NCBI GenBank assembly: GCA_002383405.1
Contig: DFYS01000024.1
Coordinates: forward strand, 1 to 12,104
DNA length: 12,104 nt
DNA from: Moorella sp. UBA4076
Lineage (GTDB): Bacteria > Bacillota > DSM-521 > Neomoorellales > Neomoorellaceae
Reading direction: 5' to 3'
Within the stretch, counting starts at the first letter, position 1. Each line of letters opens with the position of its first letter. Shown piece after piece: positions 1-7,544 of this stretch. The notes below the pieces were generated by a model. The model had not been told where the DNA came from, searched no databases, and worked only from the letters and a program-made list of their open reading frames with translations. A program made the position numbers and the translations under genes.

Positions 1-78
1 CGGAGGGAACCTGCCTCACCCTGAGCAGCATGCTAATGATGATAGAACGCTATTTTCGGAGGAGAAGGTAACAAGAGT

Positions 79-1485
79 ATGTCCTGGCAGAGCAAAAAAG
101 TACTGATAGTCGGGCTGGGCCGCAGCGGCTGCGCGGCGGCAGCCGCCATGGTCCGCCTGGGGGCGGCGGTTACCGCCTGCGATCGGGAACCCGTCAAAGG
201 CAAGGAAATAGAGGCCCTCCGTCAAGCCGGGGTGGAAGTGATCACCGGTCGCTATCCGGATATTGCCTCCCTGGCTCCCGAACTGGTAGTTACCAGCCCC
301 GGCGTCCCTGCCTGGGAACCCCCCCTGGAGCAGGCACGACAGCTGGGGATACCCGTCTGGAGTGAGCTGGAACTGGCCTATCGCCTGTTGCCGGCCGGAG
401 TAAAGATAGCGGCCATTACCGGTACCAATGGCAAGACGACGACTACTTCGCTGTGCGGCCGGATCTTCAAGGAAGCGGGCCTGCCGGTGGTAGTAGGCGG
501 CAATATTGGTATCCCCCTGGTAAAGGAAACCGGGGAAGTACAACCAGGGGGTTACATCGTCTGCGAAGTAAGCAGCTTCCAGCTGGAAGCCGTTACTTCT
601 TTCCGCCCGCAAGTGGCGGTGGTTTTAAATGTCACCCCCGATCACCTGGACCGTCATGGTAACCTGGAGGGCTATCTGGCTGCCAAGCGCCGGATCCTGG
701 CCTTTCAGGAAGCGGATGATTTCGCCGTCCTGAACTACGATGACCCCCTGAGCCGCGATCTGGCCGCCGCCGCCAAAGCGCAGGTCCTGTTTTTCAGCCG
801 TCAGCAGCCCCTGGAACGGGGGGCTTTCCTGCGCGACGACGTCCTCTATGGCAACTTAAACGGTGTCGATATCCGCCTGTGTCACCGGGAGGAACTTTCC
901 CTGAAAGGCAACCACAACCTGGAGAATTGCCTGGCAGCCTCGCTGGTCGCCCTGGCGCTGGGGGTCCGGCCGCAGAGTCTGGTCGCCACCCTGAAAACCT
1001 TTCCCGGGGTCCCCCACCGGCTGGAACGGGTGGCTGAAGTGAACGGTGTCCTCTATATCAACGATTCCAAGGGGACCAACCCCGAAGCCACCATGAAGGC
1101 CATCGAGTCTTATCCCAACCCCCTGATACTTATTGCCGGAGGCCGAAACAAGGGCAGTGATTTTACCCAGCTGGCCCAAAAGATGGCCGCTCGGGTCAAG
1201 TACCTGGTGCTGGTAGGCGAAGCAGCCCCGCAATTGGAACAGACCGCCCGGGCGGCGGGTATCAACCGTATTTACCAGGCTGTCAGTTTTGAGGGTGCTG
1301 TCCTGGAAGCCGCCCGCGCCGCTCTGCCGGGGGATATCGTCATGCTTTCGCCGGCCTGCGCCAGCTGGGATATGTTCAACAACTATGAGGAGCGCGGCGA
1401 CCTCTTCAAAAACCTGGTCCGACGACTGGGAAGGCGGCCCGCCGCCACCAGCGAACGGGAGAAGATAGAGGCAGGCAGGCTTTAA
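79..1485 (+). CDS. murD: MurD, UDP-N-acetylmuramoyl-L-alanine--D-glutamate ligase
   Basis: Cytoplasmic ATP-dependent ligase that adds D-glutamate to UDP-MurNAc-L-Ala, the second amino-acid step in peptidoglycan precursor synthesis. Visible in the 468-residue product: an N-terminal glycine-rich nucleotide loop VGLGRSG (11-17), the Mur ligase P-loop TGTNGKTTT (114-122), SSFQLE (165-170), NVTPDHLDRH (184-193), the lysine expected to be carbamylated in AAKRRI (K203), LKGNHNLEN (275-283), HRLE (313-316), NDSKGTNP (328-335) and the MurD-specific C-terminal signature LSPACASWDMFNNYEERG. The length is normal for MurD apart from a ~17-residue tail after LVRRL; that tail's DNA is repeated after ftsA (10082-10136). 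The ATG start is supported by the purine-rich SD GGAGGAGAAGG at 58-68. The upstream gene (mraY in typical clusters) is not identifiable in the first 78 bases. Assignment is very secure. Confidence 0.97.
   Translation: MSWQSKKVLIVGLGRSGCAAAAAMVRLGAAVTACDREPVKGKEIEALRQAGVEVITGRYPDIASLAPELVVTSPGVPAWEPPLEQARQLGIPVWSELELAYRLLPAGVKIAAITGTNGKTTTTSLCGRIFKEAGLPVVVGGNIGIPLVKETGEVQPGGYIVCEVSSFQLEAVTSFRPQVAVVLNVTPDHLDRHGNLEGYLAAKRRILAFQEADDFAVLNYDDPLSRDLAAAAKAQVLFFSRQQPLERGAFLRDDVLYGNLNGVDIRLCHREELSLKGNHNLENCLAASLVALALGVRPQSLVATLKTFPGVPHRLERVAEVNGVLYINDSKGTNPEATMKAIESYPNPLILIAGGRNKGSDFTQLAQKMAARVKYLVLVGEAAPQLEQTARAAGINRIYQAVSFEGAVLEAARAALPGDIVMLSPACASWDMFNNYEERGDLFKNLVRRLGRRPAATSEREKIEAGRL
1431..1485 (+). 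repeat. Copy 1 of a ~55-bp dispersed repeat, forming the murD 3' end
   Basis: These 55 bases encode the last residues of MurD, ending in EREKIEAGRL. They align without gaps to 10082-10136, just after the ftsA stop, with about 43 of 55 identities by my hand count. Ten of the twelve differences are transitions, and in the ten-residue block ending EKIEAGRL only one residue differs. The sequence lies beyond the conserved MurD core, so it may have been appended by a repeat insertion. Confidence 0.6.
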
Positions 1486-1488
1486 TCA

Positions 1489-1509
1489 GGAACTGGCGCA
1501 GCCAGTTCC
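1489..1509 (+). other. Perfect 9-bp hairpin in the murD-ftsW gap
   Basis: GGAACTGGC (1489-1497) and GCCAGTTCC (1501-1509) are exact complements around a GCA triloop, starting three bases after the murD stop codon. No run of T follows, so it is not a standard intrinsic terminator. It may be an RNA stabiliser or processing site, or part of the composite repeat that fills this gap. Confidence 0.6.
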
Positions 1510-1516
1510 GCCAAGC

Positions 1517-1551
1517 CTCCCACTTCTCACCTCCCACTTCCCACCTCATTT
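1517..1551 (+). repeat. Heptamer tandem repeats upstream of the ftsW SD
   Basis: Five consecutive 7-bp units: CTCCCAC, TTCTCAC, CTCCCAC, TTCCCAC and a degenerate CTCATTT. They end two bases before the ftsW SD AGGGGAGG. The consensus is YTCYCAC. The same unit occurs before ftsZ (10258-10285) and, as complement and inverted repeat, between murA and ftsQ (7534-7600). The CCTCCC cores are complementary to the SD and could mask it. Confidence 0.75.
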
Positions 1552-1552
1552 C

Positions 1553-1560
1553 AGGGGAGG
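1553..1560 (+). promoter_or_regulatory. SD of ftsW, deciding the start at 1569
   Basis: AGGGGAGG ends only 2 nt before the ATG at 1563, too close for initiation. It is 8 nt before the in-frame ATG at 1569, so 1569 is preferred. The choice changes the protein by two residues. Confidence 0.7.
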
Positions 1561-1568
1561 TAATGTCG

Positions 1569-2666
1569 ATGCGCCGTAAGGCCGGACCCATAGATTTCTG
1601 GATTCTGCTGCCGGCAGTATTACTGCTGGGGATGGGGATGATTATGGTCTTCAGCGCCAGCGCCCTTACTTCCACGTATAATTACGGGGATGCCTTTTAC
1701 TTCTTCAAGCGCCAGCTCATCTGGGCGGCTCTGGGTTTAAGCGGGCTGTTTATTGCCATGCAGTTCGATTATTCTTACCTGCGGCGGCTGGCGGTACCCT
1801 TTCTGGGCCTGGCTGTCACCCTGCTGGTGCTGGTGCTGATTACCGGCACCGCTACCCGCGGTTCAGCCCGCTGGCTGGGAGTAGGCTCGCTATCCTTCCA
1901 GCCTTCGGAGATTATCAAACTGGCGATGGTCATCTTCCTGGCGGCCAGCCTCTCCCAAAACCGCCAGCGCCTGCAATACCTGGTCCATGGTTTGGGACCG
2001 TACCTGGCGCTGATGGGCCTGATCTGTCTTTTGATTCTGGCTCAACCTGATCTGGGGACGGCTATCGCCGTAGCCGGCACCACTTATCTGATGTTGGCGG
2101 CAGCCGGGGCCGACAGGCGCTATCTGGCCCTGCTGGCCCTGCTGGGGGTGGCGGCCGTAGCCCTGGCCATTGCCATCGCCCCTTACCGGATGGCGCGCTT
2201 TACGGCCTTCCTGGACCCCTGGGCCGATCCCCAGGGTAACGGTTTTCAGACCATCCAATCCCTGCTGGCCATAGGCTCCGGCGGCCTCTTCGGTACCGGC
2301 CTGGGTCAGGGGCGCCAGAAGCTCTATTATGTGCCCGAAAACCATACGGACTTTATCTTTGCTATTTTAAGTGAAGAGCTGGGCTTTATCGGTGCCGGCC
2401 TGGTGGTCCTGCTATTCCTGATCCTGATCTGGCGGGGTTTCAATACGGCCTTTAAAGCCCCGGACGCCTTCGGCAGCCTCCTGGCCGCCGGTTTGACCAT
2501 TATGCTGGCCCTTCAGGCGCTGATCAACATGGGGGTAGTCACCGGGATGCTGCCGGTCACGGGGATTACCCTGCCCCTGGTAAGTTACGGCGGCTCGTCG
2601 CTGATCTTTTCTCTGCTGGGAATCGGTATTCTCCTCAACATATCCCGCTACATAGGGGTGAGCTGA
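1569..2666 (+). CDS. ftsW: FtsW/SpoVE, SEDS-family septal peptidoglycan glycosyltransferase
   Basis: Polytopic membrane protein of the SEDS family (FtsW/RodA/SpoVE), which polymerises lipid II into glycan strands together with a class B penicillin-binding protein. The 365-residue product has about ten hydrophobic segments and the family motifs QPSEIIKLA, QPDLGTA, NHTDFIFAILSEELGF (with the Asp essential in this family, D251 from this start) and PVTGITLPLVSYGGSS. The position between murD and murG matches spoVE of B. subtilis, so sequence alone does not separate a vegetative FtsW from a sporulation-specific SpoVE. No second SEDS gene is in the window, and ftsW is the cautious symbol. The stop is two bases before the TTG start of murG, so coupling is likely. 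An alternative ATG at 1563 is too near the SD. Confidence 0.93.
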   Translation: MRRKAGPIDFWILLPAVLLLGMGMIMVFSASALTSTYNYGDAFYFFKRQLIWAALGLSGLFIAMQFDYSYLRRLAVPFLGLAVTLLVLVLITGTATRGSARWLGVGSLSFQPSEIIKLAMVIFLAASLSQNRQRLQYLVHGLGPYLALMGLICLLILAQPDLGTAIAVAGTTYLMLAAAGADRRYLALLALLGVAAVALAIAIAPYRMARFTAFLDPWADPQGNGFQTIQSLLAIGSGGLFGTGLGQGRQKLYYVPENHTDFIFAILSEELGFIGAGLVVLLFLILIWRGFNTAFKAPDAFGSLLAAGLTIMLALQALINMGVVTGMLPVTGITLPLVSYGGSSLIFSLLGIGILLNISRYIGVS

Positions 2667-2668
2667 TT

Positions 2669-3778
2669 TTGCGCGTCATTATTACCGGCGGCGGTACGGG
2701 CGGCCATGTTTACCCGGCCCTGGCTATCGCCCGCGGCCTGCAGCAAGCCCGCCCGGGGGTAGAGCTGCTCTACATCGGCAGCGCCCGCGGCCTGGAAGCT
2801 GATGTCGTGCCCCGGGCCGGCTTGCCCCTGGTTACCATTTCCGTCCAGGGATTGGCCCGGCGCCGCTGGTGGAAAAACATTGCGGCTGCAGTCAGAGTAG
2901 CCCGCGGTCTGGGTGTAGCCTGGCTCCATGTGCGTCGCTTCCGGCCGCATCTGGTTATCGGCACCGGCGGTTACGTCAGCGGGCCGGTATGCCTGGCTGC
3001 AGCCCTGCAGGGGGTCCCGGTTGTCCTCCATGAGCAGAATGCTTTTCCCGGCGTTACCAACCGCCTGCTGGCCAGGGTGGCGCGCGCCGTATGTCTGACC
3101 TTTGCCGAGGCGGCGAGTCGTTTTCCCCGTCGGGCACGCCTGGTGACTACCGGCCTGCCGGTGCGGCCGGAGATCCTCATGGCCGAGCGGGAAGCCAGCC
3201 GCCGCCGGCTGGGTCTCGGGGCAGACGATTTGCTAATAGTGGCTGTCGGCGGCAGCCAGGGGGCGAAAAGCATCAACCAGGCGATGCTGCCGCTGCTGAA
3301 GGAAATGGCCGGCCGGCCCGGCGTCCATATTATGCAGATAACCGGGCGTAACGATTACGAGAATTACTTGAAGTTGCTAAGAGCAACGGGAATAGAGCTG
3401 GGCAAATATGGTAATATTACCATAAGACCTTATATTTATGATATGGAGCACACCCTGGCGGCAGCCGACCTGGTCATCGGACGGGCCGGAGCCTCATTTT
3501 TAGCAGAGATTCTGGCCCGCGGCCTGCCTTCCATCTTGATCCCCTATCCCTTTGCGGCCGCCAACCATCAGGAGTATAATGCGCGGGCGCTGGCCAGGCA
3601 GGGGGCGGCCGTACTGATTCTGGACCGGGAACTTAAAGGGGGCCGCCTCTGCCAGGTTGTTAAAGGGCTCCTGGCCGACGGCAGCCGCCGGCAGGCAATG
3701 GCGGCGGCTGCGGCAGCTCTGGGCCGTCCCGACGCCCTGGAGGCGATAATAAAGGTCGTTCTGGCTGAGCTGGAATGA
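2669..3778 (+). CDS. murG: MurG, UDP-GlcNAc:lipid I N-acetylglucosaminyltransferase
   Basis: Membrane-associated GT28-family glycosyltransferase that transfers GlcNAc from UDP-GlcNAc to lipid I, forming lipid II on the inner face of the membrane. The 369-residue product shows the N-terminal glycine loop GGGTGGHVYPAL (7-18), GTGGYVSGP (98-106), HEQNAFPGVTNR (121-132), the second glycine loop GGSQGAK (194-200) and the UDP-sugar site region starting at GRAGASFLAE (261-270) and running through IPYPFAAANHQE. The start codon is TTG, with the SD-like AGGGGTGAG at 2653-2661 seven bases upstream, overlapping the end of ftsW. A strikingly AT-rich stretch (about 3360-3450) inside the gene contains a perfect 18-bp palindrome (3407-3424). 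After the stop comes a ~200-nt gap before murC. Confidence 0.96.
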   Translation: MRVIITGGGTGGHVYPALAIARGLQQARPGVELLYIGSARGLEADVVPRAGLPLVTISVQGLARRRWWKNIAAAVRVARGLGVAWLHVRRFRPHLVIGTGGYVSGPVCLAAALQGVPVVLHEQNAFPGVTNRLLARVARAVCLTFAEAASRFPRRARLVTTGLPVRPEILMAEREASRRRLGLGADDLLIVAVGGSQGAKSINQAMLPLLKEMAGRPGVHIMQITGRNDYENYLKLLRATGIELGKYGNITIRPYIYDMEHTLAAADLVIGRAGASFLAEILARGLPSILIPYPFAAANHQEYNARALARQGAAVLILDRELKGGRLCQVVKGLLADGSRRQAMAAAAAALGRPDALEAIIKVVLAELE

Positions 3779-3966
3779 TCGTTTATTATTTAAACGGACA
3801 AGCCTGGCAACAGAGACCGGGAACAGATAAGGCGGGGGCCATCAATGGATGTCAGGTTATGCTTCCGGGAAACCTGCCCGGCCATAGGGTGTTTGCGTAA
3901 TCACCTGTTATGCAGGTTGCGCATATGATGCAAATGTAGCTGCAGGGTAGGGAGTAGCTCCATAGG

Positions 3967-3972
3967 AAGGAG
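3967..3972 (+). promoter_or_regulatory. SD of murC, favouring a TTG start at 3982
   Basis: AAGGAG abuts the ATG at 3973 with zero spacing, so that ATG is a poor start. The in-frame TTG at 3982 lies 9 nt downstream, a normal distance, and gives an N-terminus of usual length ahead of the HFVGIGG motif. Confidence 0.6.
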
Positions 3973-3981
3973 ATGGCAGAC

Positions 3982-5379
3982 TTGGGAGCAGGGGGTTGGG
4001 CCCATTTCGTCGGTATCGGCGGGGTGGGAATGAGCGGCCTGGCCCGGCTATTATTGGACAGGGGTTACCGGGTGTCAGGCTCAGACCCCAAACAGAACCA
4101 GTTTACCCGTCAACTGGCGGATATGGGCGCTACAATCTACCACCAGCATGACGCCGCCAATGTGGCTGCCGGTGTCCGGGAGGTAGTGATTTCTTCGGCG
4201 GTGCCGCCAACGAATCCGGAGGTTGTGGCGGCTAAGGAGCGGGGGTTACCGTTAGTCAAACGCGGCGAATTGCTGGCCCGGTTTTTTAATGAACGGCGCG
4301 GTATTGCCGTGGCCGGCGCCCACGGCAAGACCACGACCTCGGCCCTGGTCGCCCTGGCCCTGCAGGCCGGGGGCCTGGACCCGGCGGCCGTTGTGGGCGG
4401 CTATGTGCGCGAGTTTGGCGGCAACACCCTGACGGGCAAGGGGGCTTTTTTTGTGGCTGAGGCCGATGAGAGTGACGGTTCATTCTTGTGGCTGCGGCCC
4501 GAAATCGCTCTGGTAACCAATATTGAGGCGGACCACCTTGACCACTACGGCTGCATGGAAAAGATCATTGCCGCTTTTGCCGCCTTTCTGGCCCGGGTGC
4601 GGCCCGACGGCACGGCCGTTTTATGTGCCGAGGATCAGCACCTGATGCAGCTTGCCGCCCGCAGCACGCGGCCGGCAGTTACTTATGGCCGCGAAGGAAC
4701 GCCTGATTATCTTGCTGCCGGGATAACCCTGCAGGGTCTGGCGGGGCAGGCCGTTATTTACCATCATGGTCGCCGCCTGGGCGACCTCCGCTTAAGGGTG
4801 CCGGGGGCCCACAATATTTTGAACGCCCTGGGAGCCATCGCCGCAGCCCACCACCTGGGGATTGCTTTCCCGGTTGTTGCCGGAGCCCTGGAGGATTTTC
4901 GCGGCGTGGGCCGGCGTTTTGAGATTCTCTGGGATGACGGCATAACCCGCGTAGTCGATGACTACGCCCACCACCCGACGGAAATCGCCGCCACCCTGGC
5001 AGCGGCCGGCCAGGCCGGGGCGCGGCGGGTGGTAGCTGTTTTTCAGCCCCATCGTTATACCCGTACCTATCACCTGTACCGGGAATTCGGGCGCGCCTTC
5101 AACCAGGCGGACGTTGTTATTATCAATGACATCTATGCTGCCGGCGAAGAGCCACTCGACGGGGTGACGGCGCGCCTCATCCTGGAAGAAATCAAAAGAA
5201 ACGGGCACCAGCAGGTGTATTACCTGCCGACCGGGGAGGAAACCCTGGCTTTCTTACAAAGATCATGCCGTGCCGGCGACCTGGTTTTAACGCTGGGGGC
5301 GGGCGATGTCTGGCACATCGGCGCCGAACTGGCCCGCTTCCTGGATGGGAAAGATACTTTACTTGGAGTGGAGGCTTAA
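3982..5379 (+). CDS. murC: MurC, UDP-N-acetylmuramate--L-alanine ligase
   Basis: Cytoplasmic ATP-dependent ligase that adds L-alanine to UDP-MurNAc, the first peptide step of peptidoglycan precursor synthesis. From the preferred TTG start the 465-residue product has GIGGVGMSG (11-19), the Mur ligase P-loop AHGKTTT (113-119), EADESDGSF (160-168), TNIEADHLDHY (179-189), PGAHNILNALGA (274-285), RRFE (301-304), DDYAHHPTEI (316-325), FQPHRYTRT (344-352) and LGAGD (448-452). The AHGKTTT and DDYAHHP forms are specific to MurC among Mur ligases. The longer alternative starts at ATG 3973, adding three residues. The stop is two bases before the murB ATG. Having murC inside the cluster, as in many clostridia, differs from B. 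subtilis. Confidence 0.96.
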   Translation: MGAGGWAHFVGIGGVGMSGLARLLLDRGYRVSGSDPKQNQFTRQLADMGATIYHQHDAANVAAGVREVVISSAVPPTNPEVVAAKERGLPLVKRGELLARFFNERRGIAVAGAHGKTTTSALVALALQAGGLDPAAVVGGYVREFGGNTLTGKGAFFVAEADESDGSFLWLRPEIALVTNIEADHLDHYGCMEKIIAAFAAFLARVRPDGTAVLCAEDQHLMQLAARSTRPAVTYGREGTPDYLAAGITLQGLAGQAVIYHHGRRLGDLRLRVPGAHNILNALGAIAAAHHLGIAFPVVAGALEDFRGVGRRFEILWDDGITRVVDDYAHHPTEIAATLAAAGQAGARRVVAVFQPHRYTRTYHLYREFGRAFNQADVVIINDIYAAGEEPLDGVTARLILEEIKRNGHQQVYYLPTGEETLAFLQRSCRAGDLVLTLGAGDVWHIGAELARFLDGKDTLLGVEA

Positions 5380-5381
5380 AG

Positions 5382-6284
5382 ATGGCGGCAGGGGTCCTGG
5401 CACGGGAGTTGCAGCAGGGCCTGCAGGGAGAGGTAAGGGTAGATGAACCCCTGGCCCCTTATACTACCTGGCGCATTGGCGGGCCGGCGGACTTACTGGC
5501 CCGGCCGCAAAGCAGGGAGGATCTGGAGTTCTGCCTGGAATTCAGCCGGCAGAAAAGCCTGCCGCTCCATATAATGGGTAACGGGTCCAACCTGCTGATT
5601 CGTGACGGCGGTGTGCGGGGGATGGTTATTCAGACCGGTGCCTGGGGGCAGGTTGAGGTCGCGGAGCCGGTGGTGCGATGCAGCGCCGGTGTCCTGATGG
5701 CGCGGGTACTTAAAGCGGCGACGGCGGCCGGCCTGGGGGGGCTGGAGTTTATGGCTGGCATCCCGGCTACGGCAGGCGGGGCGGCAGTCACGAACGCCGG
5801 CACACCGGAAGGTTGCCTGGGTGATGTCATCCAGGGGGCGGCCATTATCACCCCGGCAGGCGGTCACCTTTACCTGGCATCACGGGATATAGACTTCGCC
5901 TATCGCTATAGTTCCCTGCGCCGGGCGGGGACAGTGATAGCGGTCGATTTGCAGCTGGCGGCCACCGACCCGCGGGCCATCCGCGAGCGGGTGCAGGCCA
6001 ACCTGGCGCGGCGGCGGGCCAGGCAACCCCTGGAATGGCCCAATGCCGGCAGCGTTTTCAAAAACCCGCCGGGGCATTACGCCGGCCGGCTGATAGAAGC
6101 TGCGGGCGCCAGCGGCTGGCAGGTTGGGCCGGCCCAGGTGGCGACCAAACATGCCAACTTTATTATTAACCGCGGCCGGGCCAGGGCAGCGGATGTTCTG
6201 GAACTCATCAACAGGATCCAGGAAGCAGTGGCCAGATCCTTTGGCATCAACCTGGAGCTGGAAGTAGAAGTATGGGGGGAGTAA
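5382..6284 (+). CDS. murB: MurB, UDP-N-acetylenolpyruvoylglucosamine reductase
   Basis: FAD-dependent, NADPH-using reductase that converts the MurA product to UDP-MurNAc. The 300-residue product has the N-terminal FAD-fold motifs TTWRIGGPADL (28-38) and IMGNGSNLLIRDGG (64-77), then GLEFMAGIPATAGGA, YRYS (164-167, with the conserved Arg165), the catalytic Ser in NAGSVFKNP (Ser224) and the C-terminal acid in LELEVEV (Glu294). Size and motifs fit the shorter MurB type common in Firmicutes. The reading frame is open further upstream into murC (to 5265), but ATG 5382 is preceded by GGAGTGGAGG (5365-5374) at 7 nt and follows the murC stop by two bases. This is the family-consistent start. Confidence 0.95.
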   Translation: MAAGVLARELQQGLQGEVRVDEPLAPYTTWRIGGPADLLARPQSREDLEFCLEFSRQKSLPLHIMGNGSNLLIRDGGVRGMVIQTGAWGQVEVAEPVVRCSAGVLMARVLKAATAAGLGGLEFMAGIPATAGGAAVTNAGTPEGCLGDVIQGAAIITPAGGHLYLASRDIDFAYRYSSLRRAGTVIAVDLQLAATDPRAIRERVQANLARRRARQPLEWPNAGSVFKNPPGHYAGRLIEAAGASGWQVGPAQVATKHANFIINRGRARAADVLELINRIQEAVARSFGINLELEVEVWGE

Positions 6285-6287
6285 GCC

Positions 6288-7544
6288 TTGGAGTATCTGG
6301 TCATCAACGGGGGGCAGCGTCTGGAGGGGACAGTGGCCGTCAACGGGGCCAAAAACGCCGCCTTGCCGATTATGGCGGCCATGCTCCTGGCTACCGGGGA
6401 GTGTACTTTAGAGCGGGTCCCCAGGCTGCTGGATGTAACTGTTATGGCGGCTGTGATTCGTTCCCTGGGATTAAAGCTTGAACGCTCTAATAGCACCATC
6501 CTGGCCAGCCCGGCCAAGGTCATTGAACCCGAAGTACCGGCGGCCTTAATGCGCCAGCTGCGGGCTTCCAACCTGGTCATGGGCCCCTTGCTGGGCCGCT
6601 GCCATTACTTCCGGGTACCCTATCCCGGGGGTTGTGCCATCGGTTCCCGGCCTATGGACCTGCACCTGAAAGGTTTTGCCGCCATGGGGGCCGAGGTAAA
6701 TGAGAGACAGGGTTATATCGAGGCCTGTACTACCGGGCTTCAAGGGACCACTATTTACCTGGATTTTCCCAGTGTCGGGGCGACAGAGAACCTGATGATG
6801 GCCGCCGTCCTGGCGGCAGGGGTTACGATCATCCATAATGCCGCCCGCGAGCCCGAAATCGTTGATCTGCAGAATTTCCTTAACCGTCTGGGAGCGCGGG
6901 TGCAGGGAGCCGGCCAGGATACCATCCGCATTGAAGGGGTCAGGGAGCTTAAACGGACAGACTACCGGATTATTACCGACCGGATTGAAGCCGGCACTTT
7001 TCTGGCGGCGGCAGCCGCCAGCGGTGGCGACGTCCTGGTGCAGGATTGCCAGGCCGAGCACCTCCTGGCCGTCCTGGCCAAACTGACTGAGATGGGGGCG
7101 CGGATAACGGTAAAAAAGGACGGCATTCGCCTCCGGGGACAGGGGCGCTTGAAGGCTGTTGACTGCAAGACTTTACCCTACCCCGGTTTCCCCACCGATA
7201 TGCAACCCCAGTTTATGGCCCTGGCAACGATGGCCGAAGGGACCAGCGTTATAGTGGAGAGCATTTTTGAAAATCGTTTCAAGCATGCTGCTGAATTACG
7301 GCGCCTGGGAGCCGATATAAAGATTGAAGGACAGGTTGCGATAATCAACGGCATTGCCGCTTTAAGCGGCAGTCCGGTAGAGGCTTCTGACCTGCGCGCG
7401 GGAGCAGCGCTGGTGATTGCCGGCCTGATGGCTCCTGGTCAAACCCGGCTGGAAGGCGTTCAGCACCTGGACCGGGGCTATGAACAACTGGAAAAACGCC
7501 TGCAAGCCCTGGGCGCCGATATCCAGCGGGTAAGTGAGGGGTGA
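6288..7544 (+). CDS. murA: MurA, UDP-N-acetylglucosamine 1-carboxyvinyltransferase
   Basis: Cytoplasmic enzyme that transfers enolpyruvate from PEP to UDP-GlcNAc, the committed first step of peptidoglycan synthesis and the fosfomycin target. The 418-residue product contains NGAKNAAL with Lys22, the active-site loop PGGCAIGSRPMDLH with Cys116 (the fosfomycin-modified position in this family), DRIEAGTF, the general-acid region YPGFPTDMQ (Asp304) and HLDRGYE near the C-terminus. It starts with TTG, three bases after the murB stop, with GGGGAG at 6276-6281 as SD. Firmicutes often carry two murA paralogues; the Cys-bearing form here should be active. The stop codon and last codons lie inside the heptamer repeats at 7534-7600, so the extreme C-terminus is partly repeat-encoded. 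Confidence 0.96.
   Translation: MEYLVINGGQRLEGTVAVNGAKNAALPIMAAMLLATGECTLERVPRLLDVTVMAAVIRSLGLKLERSNSTILASPAKVIEPEVPAALMRQLRASNLVMGPLLGRCHYFRVPYPGGCAIGSRPMDLHLKGFAAMGAEVNERQGYIEACTTGLQGTTIYLDFPSVGATENLMMAAVLAAGVTIIHNAAREPEIVDLQNFLNRLGARVQGAGQDTIRIEGVRELKRTDYRIITDRIEAGTFLAAAAASGGDVLVQDCQAEHLLAVLAKLTEMGARITVKKDGIRLRGQGRLKAVDCKTLPYPGFPTDMQPQFMALATMAEGTSVIVESIFENRFKHAAELRRLGADIKIEGQVAIINGIAALSGSPVEASDLRAGAALVIAGLMAPGQTRLEGVQHLDRGYEQLEKRLQALGADIQRVSEG

Noticed and set aside
3..71. Open frame ending in TAA at 69-71, possibly the 3' end of an upstream gene such as mraY
   Set aside because: The few residues (ending ERYFRRRR) show no MraY feature, and another frame stops at 24. Too little sequence to assign.
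856..1233. Long minus-strand open frames opposite murD and other genes
   Set aside because: They are opposite-strand shadows of well-supported genes in GC-rich DNA, with no family resemblance or SD.
3901..3981. T-box or promoter before murC (TATGAT at 3924-3929)
   Set aside because: No T-box consensus sequence is present, and no -35 at an acceptable distance from TATGAT.
5265..5381. Longer murB reading frame starting inside murC
   Set aside because: The 39 extra residues do not resemble MurB, and ATG 5382 has a well-placed SD.
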